Made by a program: the position numbers and the translations under genes. Source: Trichosporon coremiiforme (Eukaryota > Basidiomycota > Tremellomycetes > Trichosporonales > Trichosporonaceae). Taken from it: a DNA stretch of 64,000 bases. The notes beneath the pieces were generated by a model, which was not told where the DNA came from, searched no databases, and was given only the letters and a program-made list of their open reading frames with translations. Within the stretch, counting starts at the first letter, position 1. Every line of letters starts with the position of its first letter. Positions 54,644 to 64,000 of this stretch are shown here, piece by piece. The stretch lies in assembly GCA_039545355.1 (NCBI GenBank), contig BCJJ01000025.1, positions 182,510-246,509 of the forward strand, written 5' to 3'.

Positions 54644-55317
54644 GCCGCCTAGTGAGCGAGCGACAGCGAGCCAGCGGGCTCGGCGAGCGAACTCAATGGC
54701 GTCTCAGCCATCCCCGATCAGCGTGTTTTGGCGCCCACACCTCAGCCGGCGACGTCTAGTAACAGTGGCCAGTAGCAGTCGGCGAGCAGGAGTGGCATCG
54801 CTGCAAACGAGTCTATACCCCGTGCTCCTACTGAGTGCGAAGTAGCATCTTGATACCCCCATCCCCCATCCCATCATCTCCTCTACCCCCCATCTCACCC
54901 ACCAACCCCATCCTACATCTCATAGGTCCTTAGGTCTCCAGGTCATACGTCCCAGGTCATCATCAGCGTCGACTGCATTGCGCCAGCAACTGCCGTCCCA
55001 GCATGCACTGCATCTCCATAGCGCAGGAGCGCCCGCATCTCATAGAACAATCCGGTTTCTCTTTTCGGTCGAGCGATGCCATGTCGTGAGCGCATTAGTC
55101 ACCACCACTGATCGCTGCCGCTGAAGAGGCAACATTAGTGTTGTGCCCCAGCCACGCATAACCTAGCAATGTGCATTCAGACATATCAACATGAGTTACA
55201 ATCATAGCGTATTCTAACCACGTGCACCGAGACTTAAGACTTTGAAATAAGAGAGACGAAACTTAGAACTGGGGGCATAGAATCGACGTAACATACTTGT
55301 GAGCTCCCTTCGCGCGC
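54644..55317. other. Convergent intergenic region, UBP3-like / BUD4
   Basis: 674 nt between two stop codons. No gene supported; it presumably contains both 3' UTRs. A C/T/A-rich segment lies at about 54850-54960. Confidence 0.5.
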
Positions 55318-58300
55318 TCACTCGTGCACAGTTGGGACCTGCGACTTGCGGCCGGCGGCGCGCGAGCTCGTCGACGCGGGCGGGGGCATGGCGCTCGACC
55401 GGCGCTTGGAGCGGCGGCGGTCCTTCCTCTCCTTGGAGGACTGGGCGAGCATCTCGGCCCAGATCGGGTTAGACGGCACCTTGCCCAGGAGACCTTGGAG
55501 CGTGTCCATCCACACGGCCTTGTCGTCGTCCTTGTCGGCCGAGAAGACGATGGCCTCGTTGTCCGTGAAGCGCAGCTGGAAGGAGCGCGGGCGCGCAGAG
55601 AACGGGTCGTAGTCGTCCTCGACGCCCGGCTGGTTGCAGTCCACCAGCGCGGAAGCTTCGCGCAGGTCGATCCGCGCCACCTCCTTCTTCGTCACCTCGT
55701 TGATGGCGACGAGCGAGCCGCCAATCAGCTTGAAGAACCGCCGGCGCGGCACGCGGCAATCGCCACCGACCTGCGTCAGGATGCCCTCGTGGTACACCTG
55801 CGAGTGCCACTTGTGGTGTCGCAGCCCGCGGAGCGTCTCGTCAATGGAGCCGGGGAGGTTGTCCGGTCCCAGTCCGGGAAGGGGAGGCAGGCGCAGCACC
55901 TGGATCGTGATCTTGGCGAGCTGCTTGCGCGGCGCGGTTCCGTCAGGTAACGGCGCGGGCTTCACCATCGCGAACATCGGGTACCGGATCTCGAGCACCT
56001 TGGCCTCGCACTGCTCCGCGATCGGCTTGAATGCAATGTGCGTCTTGGCCAGCGTTGTGTCGCCGCCCGGAGCGAAGAACGTCGCGATCGTGTCTGGTCG
56101 CTTGGCTGGCGGAGACGGCTTCTTAACCGGGGCCGAGGAAGTGACGGGGACAGACTGCGTTCGCTGGTGCTTGTTTTTCTTCGGTGTGCCGCCGAACAGG
56201 GCACGAAGGCCGCGCGACTTGTGCGACGTTGTGCTCGTCGGCGTCACTGGTCGTGCCGCCGGCGTGGGCGCAGGCGCGGGAGCAGAGGTGGTCGGAGGGT
56301 TCGCTTTCTCGTGCATGAGGCGGAGGATGTGCGGGTCGGCTCGGATCTCCATAGCAATGGAGAACTCAAAGTTCTCGCTCTCCGCCATGACGAACTCCTG
56401 GTTGATCTTCGCGCCTTCCTTCAGCTCGAAGAAGCGGTCCGTTCGGATGTAGTCGAGGTTATTGTCAACGGCGATGCGGAAGTACGTCGGCTCCTTTGGC
56501 ATCGGCATGGACAGCGACTCGATGCCGAGCACCTTGACAAACACGGTGCCACTAGCCTTGCCCTCGCGGGCCTCCCTCTCACGAGCTGCTCGCAGCTCGA
56601 TCGAGTGCTCGTGCATGTCACTCGGCCGCCGAATGGGGCGCCACGCTTTGATGGAGTCACTGTCTCCAGACCGAGACGAAAGGCTGCCGGACCCGGTGTA
56701 GGTAGCACGGACCTGGCGGCGCTCCTCTCGGATGCGGTAGTGCTTCTCACTGACCGAGTCGTCGATCGTCTCGTCGCGGAACGAGTCAAGGATACTAACC
56801 GCGTCGTCATCCAGCCCGAGGGTGACACGGGGTGCCCTTTTATTGACACTTCCGATGTCACCGGTGCTGTTCGAACGACGTCGTGACTTACGGGCCGCGG
56901 CGAGAGCCTTGGGGTCATCGACGATGGAGCCGGCGGCAGAGCGAGGGAGAGTGGGCTCGGTTGGCCGAGTAATAGCGGCGACAGACTGAGAGCGGGGAGG
57001 CGAAAGGGGAGGGGACAGAGGCGGGGCGGACGCAGTTTCAGTGCTCTCGTCTCCCTTGAAGACGCCAGCGATGCGATCCAGGGCAGACTTCGGGCTGTCC
57101 ATCTTCGACGAGACAGCAGCCGTAATGTTAGACAGCGACTTCTTAGATCGAAGCTTAACAGGGGTACCGTTCGCCGAGTTGGGTCGGGCAGCCAGCTTAA
57201 CGGGCGCAGCCTCGGCAGCCGTCTGGGGCTGGAATACAGATGTAGGGCGGCCGTTCAGAGAAAGCTCGCCAGCAGCTACCCGCTTATTGACCTGCTCGCG
57301 GATAGCATCACGAGAGATGCGCTGACGGATGCGAGTAGTAGTGCTGACCTCGGCGTCGTCCTTGGGTAGGACCTGAGTGCCAAACTCGCCCTCAGCAGCC
57401 AGAGGAGCCTTTGCCATCATGGGGGCAGCCGACAGAGGCGATGTGACGTGCGCCCGCGAGGGAGTGGCCCGGAGCGGAATCGACACCTTGGGCGAACCGG
57501 CCCTGGTAGGGGTAGCAGGAGAAGACGTCCGAGCCACAGCGGGCGAGCCAGCGCGAGGTGTTGTTGGCGGCTTGATCGCGGGGATGGTCGTGTCCATGCT
57601 GTCCTCGTGGTCGTCGACAGAACCGAGCGGCGTAGCATATTCACCCTGAGACGATACCGAGCAAACCGAGCTCCTGACGCTGGGCGAGTGCATGCCGTCC
57701 ATAGACTGCATGCCCTCCATCAGGTCGCGGCCGTCCGTGATCTGCATCCCACCGAGAGCGTGAATAGCTCCGTCGACCGAGCTGTCAGAATCCACGTCCA
57801 CGTCGATGCTGAGGTTGGAAGGCTCAAACTCGAATGAGGGGATGCGCGGGCTTGACTCGCGCTCCCTGTTCTCGCTATGCGGGCGGGGAGGGGTGAAGAG
57901 GTCGTCATCTTCTTCGTCTCGCACAGCTCTACGAGCGAAACGCTGGCTGGGGGTGAGAGGGCTGTCGGCGTAAGGCGAGGACGGGAGGTGAATAGGCGTC
58001 TCGGGTTGGTACGGCTCGTCGTCAACCGTGATGTCTTGGAGCGACTTTTCCTCGAGCTCTGGCGACAGGGCAAGACGGGGAGGAGGCGAAGGTGAAAGAG
58101 CAGACTCCAGGTCCTCACCAAGCGTGAGCTTCGGTGGAGGGAGGTCGGACAAGCGCTTAGCCTGCGTCTCCTCAACATGATCCTGACGGTACTCTCCCTC
58201 GGACTCCGACGCCGGCTCGACCTCAGACTCACTCGCCGAGCTGTAAGCACGGTCATGAACGGGTGACGGCAAGCCAATAGGCTGAGGTGCTGGCGCAGGC

Positions 58301-60477
58301 GACTTGGGGGGCTTGGGAAGCGAGCGCTTCGTGGGCGATCCCTTCATCGCGCGGAACTGAGCCATGCGGCTCGACGGACCCTGCAGCTCGGGAACGTCGG
58401 ACACCTTGCGGTCGAGGCTCTTGCGAGCGGCGGGGCTAGGCTTGCGAGTGGCAGCAGGGCTCGCGATGACAGCTCCGAAGACATCCTCCTCCGGCTTTCC
58501 TCTCTTCTCAGGGGTTCCCTGGGGAACGGGCGTCGCCTGACCATCCGATAGGCCGGGCGAGCTGGCTCCAGAGTTGCTACCGCTCTTCGTAGGTGAACGA
58601 GAGCGGCCAGGGAATCCCAAGCCGAGCGATTGGGTAGCGAGAACACGAGCGGCGTGCACGCGGTCGGAGTGGGACGTGCGACCGAGAGGGACTCCGCCCT
58701 CGGAGCGCTCCTTCGCCTCGCCCACGAACTCAGTGGCGGTCTGGATCGAGATGAAGGGATCGTACATGGCGCCGACTTGGTGAGCATGAGGCCCCGGGAC
58801 ATGGGGGATCGACTCCTTGCGGGGAGAGGGGATCTGCGGCTGGGAGACGTCGGCGTTTAGCAGCATTCGGTGCTCCTCGTTGTGGGGAAGGTGGGGCTGC
58901 TCGATCGGAGGCGGGTGAGGGTGGATCGTGTGCTTGTGGTGCGGGCTGCTCGGGAATCCGATCTGTTGCTCCGGCAGAGACGAGTTGGGCATGTGAGGAG
59001 TGGTGAGCTGAGGGCCATCGTTCGTGCCCTCCGAGTCGTCGTTGCTCTCCCCTGGACCCTCGAACGTGGCTCGCTGCTCGACGACCGGGGTGTCCTGCTC
59101 CATGGAGTCACCTTCAAACAGACCTTCTTCATATAAGGAATCCATAAAGTCGGCGGTAGCAGAGACATCGCCCATGGGCTGTTCCTCCATGGAGTCGAAG
59201 GAGCGGTCCTGCTCCTGCACCTGCTGCTGAGGCTGTGGCGCCTGCGACTGAGAGATAGGTCGGAACTCCAGGTCGACCTCGTCCTTGATGATGCTGCCAA
59301 CCCAGCTCGTCTCCTCGTCATACCAGTCGTCGCTGTCGGGAACGCTGGTTGGCTCAACGCTCGTGTTGTAAGAGACGTCCGTGCTAGGGCACTCGAACTC
59401 GCGAACGTCGGGAATCGGCTGGAACGAGACAGACTTGCGACGGGCGGGAGGCGATGCGCTGCCGGCAGACCGGGGTCCCTTCATACGCTTCGAGACTAAA
59501 GACGACTTGGCCGGCGTGCGGGCGGGGAAGTTCTCCTTGGCTGAAGATATTTGCTGCTTGCTGGGCGACGTCTGTTGTTTGCTTGGGGACATTTGCTGGG
59601 CTGTGGTGGGTGAAGCCTTCGAGGGAGAGGCGGCGGAGGACATGGAGGTCCTGTTCTGAGCCAGGTTGGCGCTGGGGCTGGCCATGCGCTTCCGGCTGCC
59701 ACTCGACGTACGGCGAGGGCTGGGAGACCCGATCGAGTGCTGGATGCTCTTTTCCGTCTCCTCCAACTCCGAGTCGTCGGCCGAGTTGTTTGCGCGCTCC
59801 GCTAAGAAAGGGGAGTGGGTCACGTACTCGTTCTTAACGAGTGCCTTGTACGCCATACTCTGTCGCGGCAGCTTCTTCTTCTTGCTGATGCTTCCTTTGT
59901 TGTCGTTCTCGTCATTCTCCTCCCGGGAGACCTTACGCTCCATGTAGGCCTTGCGCTCGGTCGTTGAGGGAATGGAGACCTTGCGCTCGTTGGAAACCTT
60001 GCGGGTACCGCTGACAGCCGACCCGGGGGGAGACCGTGACTTGCCAAGACCAAGAGCCGACTTGGGAGTGTTGGCGCTGCCAGCAGCGGCGGTCGGGGCT
60101 TGGCCCAAGCCTCGGTTGGGGTTTCTTCGTTCGTGGATTACTTCTTTCTTAGAGCTAGTGGAGCAGTCGAGACCAGCGGACATGGCGCCCTGAACTGTGC
60201 GAATGTCCTTGAAGGGCGACTTGGCGACGAGGCTGTTGGTCGCCATGTGACGGAACGAATTGGAGGAGCGGCGAGCAGAGCCAGTCTCCTTGGCCGGGGT
60301 CGAGGGTACAGAGTCGGGATTACGCTTCGTGATCTGCAGCGGCGACCATCCCTTCGCGCTGGAGCTCAGGATACCACTCCTAGTGGCCCTGTGAGCTGGC
60401 GACTGCGGGACTGGTAACCGCGACGGAGGCGGCGGCGGCGCCATTGCCTGGGGGCTCTCCTCTCCGCCAGATGCCAT
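55318..60477 (-). CDS. BUD4: BUD4/anillin-like septum protein with C-terminal PH domain
   Basis: A single uninterrupted frame of 1719 aa, intronless in a window where most genes are split. Residues 1 to about 1250 are largely disordered, Ser/Pro/Glu-rich, with many SP/TP sites for cyclin-dependent kinase, as known for Bud4. The anillin-homology region begins near 1290 (SGTVFVKVLGIESLSMPMPK, then YFRIAVDNNLDYIRTDRFFE). A PH domain spans about 1545-1668 (YHEGILTQVG, RRRFFKLIGGSLVAINE, FSADKDDDKAVWMDTLQGLL). Bud4 scaffolds septins at the bud neck and marks axial bud sites; basidiomycete Bud4 also acts in septum formation. The ATG at 60477 follows a 507-nt ATG-free leader, supporting the start. 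Confidence is high because both C-terminal domains and overall length agree. Confidence 0.94.
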   Translation of the reverse strand: MASGGEESPQAMAPPPPPSRLPVPQSPAHRATRSGILSSSAKGWSPLQITKRNPDSVPSTPAKETGSARRSSNSFRHMATNSLVAKSPFKDIRTVQGAMSAGLDCSTSSKKEVIHERRNPNRGLGQAPTAAAGSANTPKSALGLGKSRSPPGSAVSGTRKVSNERKVSIPSTTERKAYMERKVSREENDENDNKGSISKKKKLPRQSMAYKALVKNEYVTHSPFLAERANNSADDSELEETEKSIQHSIGSPSPRRTSSGSRKRMASPSANLAQNRTSMSSAASPSKASPTTAQQMSPSKQQTSPSKQQISSAKENFPARTPAKSSLVSKRMKGPRSAGSASPPARRKSVSFQPIPDVREFECPSTDVSYNTSVEPTSVPDSDDWYDEETSWVGSIIKDEVDLEFRPISQSQAPQPQQQVQEQDRSFDSMEEQPMGDVSATADFMDSLYEEGLFEGDSMEQDTPVVEQRATFEGPGESNDDSEGTNDGPQLTTPHMPNSSLPEQQIGFPSSPHHKHTIHPHPPPIEQPHLPHNEEHRMLLNADVSQPQIPSPRKESIPHVPGPHAHQVGAMYDPFISIQTATEFVGEAKERSEGGVPLGRTSHSDRVHAARVLATQSLGLGFPGRSRSPTKSGSNSGASSPGLSDGQATPVPQGTPEKRGKPEEDVFGAVIASPAATRKPSPAARKSLDRKVSDVPELQGPSSRMAQFRAMKGSPTKRSLPKPPKSPAPAPQPIGLPSPVHDRAYSSASESEVEPASESEGEYRQDHVEETQAKRLSDLPPPKLTLGEDLESALSPSPPPRLALSPELEEKSLQDITVDDEPYQPETPIHLPSSPYADSPLTPSQRFARRAVRDEEDDDLFTPPRPHSENRERESSPRIPSFEFEPSNLSIDVDVDSDSSVDGAIHALGGMQITDGRDLMEGMQSMDGMHSPSVRSSVCSVSSQGEYATPLGSVDDHEDSMDTTIPAIKPPTTPRAGSPAVARTSSPATPTRAGSPKVSIPLRATPSRAHVTSPLSAAPMMAKAPLAAEGEFGTQVLPKDDAEVSTTTRIRQRISRDAIREQVNKRVAAGELSLNGRPTSVFQPQTAAEAAPVKLAARPNSANGTPVKLRSKKSLSNITAAVSSKMDSPKSALDRIAGVFKGDESTETASAPPLSPPLSPPRSQSVAAITRPTEPTLPRSAAGSIVDDPKALAAARKSRRRSNSTGDIGSVNKRAPRVTLGLDDDAVSILDSFRDETIDDSVSEKHYRIREERRQVRATYTGSGSLSSRSGDSDSIKAWRPIRRPSDMHEHSIELRAAREREAREGKASGTVFVKVLGIESLSMPMPKEPTYFRIAVDNNLDYIRTDRFFELKEGAKINQEFVMAESENFEFSIAMEIRADPHILRLMHEKANPPTTSAPAPAPTPAARPVTPTSTTSHKSRGLRALFGGTPKKNKHQRTQSVPVTSSAPVKKPSPPAKRPDTIATFFAPGGDTTLAKTHIAFKPIAEQCEAKVLEIRYPMFAMVKPAPLPDGTAPRKQLAKITIQVLRLPPLPGLGPDNLPGSIDETLRGLRHHKWHSQVYHEGILTQVGGDCRVPRRRFFKLIGGSLVAINEVTKKEVARIDLREASALVDCNQPGVEDDYDPFSARPRSFQLRFTDNEAIVFSADKDDDKAVWMDTLQGLLGKVPSNPIWAEMLAQSSKERKDRRRSKRRSSAMPPPASTSSRAAGRKSQVPTVHE

Positions 60478-61594
60478 GGTCGAGAAGGCTGGCTACTGTG
60501 CGGATGTGAGTAGGAGGAAGAGGTGAGAAGGTTTGTTTGTGTGGATCTGATCGATGGACCACAGACAACGGCAGGGTTGTTTGTTTTGATCAGATGGGAC
60601 GGGCGATGGCAGGGCGCTCTACAGTGAGGGCCCGTGCAGTGGTTGCCGTCGCAGTCGTTGTTGTTGTTGTCGGTCGCCGTCAGTCGGGGTGTGCTACGGA
60701 GGAGGTAATGCACAAGGACGGGTTGTCGGAGTGTCGATGGCCGTTGGCGGAAGAAGGGGGTAAAGTAAAGAAGTTAGGCGGGCGATTGATTGTTTATGTC
60801 AAAAGTAGGGAGTGGGATCGCAATGTTGTGGCCTGAGAGCCGGGAGAGAGTGAGGGGAGGAAGGGAGCCTGGGAGCAGTGTGAGGCGTGAGGCTAGCAGT
60901 GCCCAGTGTGTCTCCGGCCGCAGTTGAGAGCCCAGGCCAAGCCCGCTTGTTTACACCAAACACTAAAAGAAAGCAATCGCGTGGCATATCACTGACATCA
61001 CACCTCCGCAAAACGCCGACAGCCGTGGCACCCGTCTCCTGCACTGCGAGCGACTAGGAACCAAACAACCATAATAATAAAGTTGCAGACGCAGTGCGAT
61101 TTACACTTCGCATTTGTCTATGCACCCACGCGTCTATCTCATCAATAGACGTAGAGGAGGTCATATTGTTGCGAACGTCTGCTTCTCCATGACACCTCCA
61201 CACGTCTGTTTCAACTCCTGGATCGAGCTTCTTGGCGGGGCTCACAGCGTTGACTGCGGTGGTAGAGTGAGACCCAGTGAATGGAGGGAGAATCACGTGA
61301 CTGCCCCGGAACCATTCGGATGCAGCAGCAGCTTCGCCACGTGAATGAGCGTCACTGGTCTTGGATCGGGTGGTCCAGTCGCAGCCGCGCCCAGGGCCAG
61401 GCTGACGGACCCGCTAGACAGGGCAGGGCAGAGTTACCGGGTGGTGCCCGAGACTGGACAGCACAGAGCTCAGCGCTCAGTTGCTGTTGCTATTCCTCAC
61501 GACCACTGCGTGACCACAGACCACACATCTAGATCGTTCTCTTCACCATCGCCCATCCCGAATCCCTTTCCGATCAGACCACGACACCGGAACC
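60478..61594. promoter_or_regulatory. Divergent regulatory region, BUD4 / ATG3
   Basis: A 1.1-kb head-to-head spacer. On the minus strand 60478-60984 lacks any ATG, while the plus strand has eight; this is likely the BUD4 leader. The right end (61520-61594) is C/T/CA-rich and looks like the ATG3 leader. No gene is supported inside. Confidence 0.55.
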
Positions 61595-63296
61595 ATGAAC
61601 TCGTCCCTGCTGGCCATCCAGGTGAGCTTGCCGCTGTGGTAATCGAGCTGACAGACAGAGCCAGTACTGGGCCGTCCGCGACTATCTTTCACCGGTACGT
61701 CTCGCCACCCCGACGCCACGGCCGATGCCGTCCGACTCGATCACACCCACTGACGCGTTCTAGGTTCTCCGTGAATCCAAGTTCAAGGAGCATGGACGGA
61801 TCACTCCTGGTGAGCTAGGAGACTCATGCGCAAGCTGACAGAGCAGAGGAGTTCGTCGCGGCGGGCGACTTCCTGACGTTCAAGTTCCCCGTCTGGCAGT
61901 GGTACGTCTTGCGTGGCCGGGCACGATCGGGCGCTCGCTGGTGACCATGGCTGACTCGGCGCAGGGAGAAGGGTGACCCGGGGCGTGCTCGTGACTTCCT
62001 TCCGGGGGACAAGCAGTATCTCATCACGCGTAACGGTACGTACATCGTCTGCGTCCTCCACTCGGTGTGCCATCGTGTCGCATTGTCGCACGCCGCATCG
62101 CACCCTGCCGCCCATCACACTGATTACCAATCGCCATCTGCCATCGATCGCCGCTGACGCCCAGTCCCGTGCTTGCGTCGAGCCACTGCGCTAAACTACA
62201 CCGACGACGACGAGGACGCCGAGAAGCTGCTCAGCTTCTTGGACGAGGTGAGCTATTTCTAGACGGTGGCTGTCTGCACTAGCTGACGGAGCAGGCCGAG
62301 GAAGCCGAGCCTGATGGAGAATGGGTCGCCACTCACCTGGGAAGAAGTGAGCTAACGTTCCCTGCAACGAGCTAACATCAGAAACGAACACGGAGACGGT
62401 CGCCGAGATCCCGGACTCACCGTCGCTGACGGCGGCGACGCAGGGCCTGCACATCGGCGACGACGACGAGATCCCCGACATGGACGACATTCCGGACATG
62501 GACGAGGCGGCGGGGCTCGAGGAGGAGGACGACGACGCGGCGGTGCGGCCAAGCGAGAACAGCTCGGACAACCTGCTCCAGGTCCGGACATACGACTGCT
62601 ACATCTCGTACGACAAGCACTACCAGACACCCCGTTTCTGGCTGTTCGGATATGACGAGGTGCGTCTGGCGCCACAGCGAGTCAGCGCGCCAGCGCTGAC
62701 CGCTAACCGCTAACCGCGCTTCCACCATATAACTGACATGCGCAGCACAAGAAGCCTCTGACCGTCAAGGAGATCTTCCAGGACGTGCCAGCGGACCACG
62801 CGTTCAAGACGATGACGATGGAGGCGTTCCCGCACTCTGGCACGCAGCTGGCCTCGGTGCACCCATGCAAGCACGCGAGCGTCATGAAGAAGTTCATCGA
62901 CCGCATGGAGGAGAGCACGGCCGAGGTGCCCCCGCCGAGTAAGGACGGCAAGGATAAGGACAAGCGCCGCTGGCTGCCCGGCGTCATGCGCAAGGTCACG
63001 GGCAGCGACAAGAAGGGCGCGAGCGGAGGCAACACGCCGCATGGAGACGAGGAGGCTGGCGTCCAGGTCGACTTTTATCTGGTTATTGTGAGTGCGAGCA
63101 GCCGAGCGGCACTAGCTGCGGGGCCGTAGGTCGTCAAGTGGCAAGGCTGCAAGACTGGAGGTCGACGGACTGCAAGGCAACGCCCCAGGCCCCCCGAGCT
63201 ACGATGACGCGTTTAGAGCACAGCTAACGCCAGTTCCTCAAGTTCATCGCGAGCATTGTCCCCACCATCGAGGTCGACAGCACGACCTCGTTCTAA
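61595..63296 (+). CDS. ATG3: Atg3, E2-like enzyme for Atg8 lipidation
   Basis: Ten exons: 61595-61621, 61659-61694, 61764-61809, 61847-61901, 61965-62035, 62165-62247, 62295-62346, 62382-62659, 62746-63087 and 63234-63296; 350 aa, all phases consistent. Atg3 receives Atg8 from Atg7 and transfers it to phosphatidylethanolamine during autophagy. Visible landmarks: N-terminal amphipathic start ([20 protein letters not shown]), [15 protein letters not shown] across an exon join, [20 protein letters not shown], an acidic flexible region, [20 protein letters not shown], and the catalytic Cys257 in [13 protein letters not shown]. The C-terminal [15 protein letters not shown] is family-typical. It is the most intron-rich confirmed gene in the window. 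The seventh and eighth exons join through a 35-nt intron at 62347-62381. Confidence 0.96.
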
Positions 63297-63856
63297 ACTA
63301 GACCCTCCTGCCCCTTATTTCACGAGCACTGCCCAGATCTCCGGGCTCTTCATTCATGTACAAAGCTGCGTCTCCTCGGACTTTTGGTGGGACCGGCGCA
63401 CACCCCTTAATGAATTCCAATACACTGTTACGGCCGAGTGCGGCGAGGCGGGCGAAGCTCTGCCTTGGGCCACTCTTTGGTCCCTTCTCCCTGGCCACTG
63501 TTGAGTGGAACTGACAAGTTGATAGGTGGAGGGTCTCAGAGATGTGCACGTCTAGGCCGGTAAAATTGTTACATTAGATACAGGCGCGCAGAGAGCGCCG
63601 AAGTACGGATAGAGTACGGGGTACAAAGGTGCGCGTAGCGTAGTCGTAGCAGTCAAGGAGAGAATAGGCGCAGGGGTGCGGCTCGCGCGGTGTGTTAAGG
63701 TAAGATGAGCAGTAAAGGTAAAGTACGGCATATTGCTCGAGTCGAGCGAGCGGTAACCTGCAAAGTAGTGCAGTGGTGAAGCGCAGCACGGCGAGTGTGA
63801 TCTGCACTCAGGTGTGTGCGTGTGGCAGGCGAATAAAGTGTAAAGTGGGAGTAGAA
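63297..63856. other. Convergent intergenic region, ATG3 / unknown gene
   Basis: 560 nt after the ATG3 stop codon. No gene supported. An AATAAA occurs on the plus strand near 63833, rather distant from the ATG3 stop to be its main polyadenylation signal. Confidence 0.45.
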
Positions 63857-64000
63857 CTAGTCGTCGATCGTCTCGAGCCCGAAAGGCCTGGAGACCGCAT
63901 TATGCAACCACTTCGCGACGCGATTGTGGTCTCCGAGCCTCTTCCTGCGATTCGGCTTGTAGTCGGGAGCCTCGTCTGCCGGACTCATAATCCCGCGGAC
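63857..64000 (-). CDS. 3' end of an unidentified gene (partial)
   Basis: A minus-strand frame enters from the right edge and ends at the TAG at 63857-63859, giving 47 residues. The tail is basic then amphipathic (KPNRRKRLGDHNRVAKWLHN) and ends FGLETIDD. Codon use is GC3-rich. An internal ATG at 63988 exists, but the frame is open to the window edge, so this is probably a C-terminal piece. I do not recognise the family. Confidence 0.5.
   Translation of the reverse strand, partial: VRGIMSPADEAPDYKPNRRKRLGDHNRVAKWLHNAVSRPFGLETIDD

Noticed and set aside
1..64000. CRISPR arrays, rRNA, tRNA, telomeric repeats, transposase or reverse transcriptase genes
   Set aside because: Looked for direct-repeat/spacer patterns, T-loop consensus, known 5S/U2/U6 core sequences, TTAGGG-type arrays and RT/integrase motifs; none was convincing by eye.

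Overview
The window is a piece of a nuclear chromosome from a GC-rich basidiomycete fungus, most likely a yeast-like Tremellomycete (Trichosporonales are my best guess; this is an inference). The genes are typical of budding or dimorphic fungi (PEX13, NOP1, ATG3, BUD4/anillin, a YSC84-type SYLF protein, AVO2-like, PIN4-like, UBP3-like, MDM1-like). Most introns are only 34-40 nt, start GTRAG and carry a CTGAC/CTAAC branch point a few bases before the AG. All gene models below were joined by hand from reading frames, splice sites and codon phase.

Layout. 0-8.6 kb: the 3' end of an unknown gene, an AVO2-like ankyrin protein (minus), PEX13 (plus) and an MDM1/sorting-nexin protein with membrane anchor, PXA, RGS, PX and nexin-C regions (plus). 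8.7-16.2 kb, all minus: a FAD-dependent oxidoreductase, a tandem array of four BTB/POZ-like paralogues (two intact, two decayed) and a Baeyer-Villiger-type flavin monooxygenase. 16.2-24.6 kb: a PIN4-like RRM/R3H RNA-binding protein (minus) and a von Willebrand A protein with a Gln/Gly/Tyr-rich N-terminus (plus). 24.6-35.2 kb: a region with no gene I can support, carrying minisatellites and ending in a 1.1-kb ATG-free leader. 35.2-36.6 kb: a Ser/Pro-rich protein. 36.6-40.4 kb: another gene-poor stretch with short tandem repeats. 40.4-43.1 kb: convergent pirin and YSC84-type genes. 43.8-49.6 kb: an alpha/beta hydrolase whose 1-kb intron holds a candidate antisense gene with nine small exons, then an orphan gene whose 3' half lies in a very intron-dense stretch. 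49.6-64 kb: NOP1 (minus), UBP3-like deubiquitinase (plus), BUD4 (minus), ATG3 with ten exons (plus), and the 3' end of an unknown gene (minus).

The genes do not form one pathway; the order is that of ordinary housekeeping chromosome. The local features of most interest are: (1) the nested antisense, intron-dense gene at 44.3-45.1 kb and the similar intron-dense zone at 46.6-49.1 kb; (2) long 5' leaders with no ATG at all on the sense strand upstream of PIN4-like, the Ser/Pro-rich gene and BUD4; (3) the birth-and-death BTB array, including a relic with a GC-AG intron; (4) a stop codon in the AVO2-like gene followed in frame by about 90 coding-like codons, explicable by a retained intron. I found no CRISPR array, rRNA, convincing tRNA or intact transposon.
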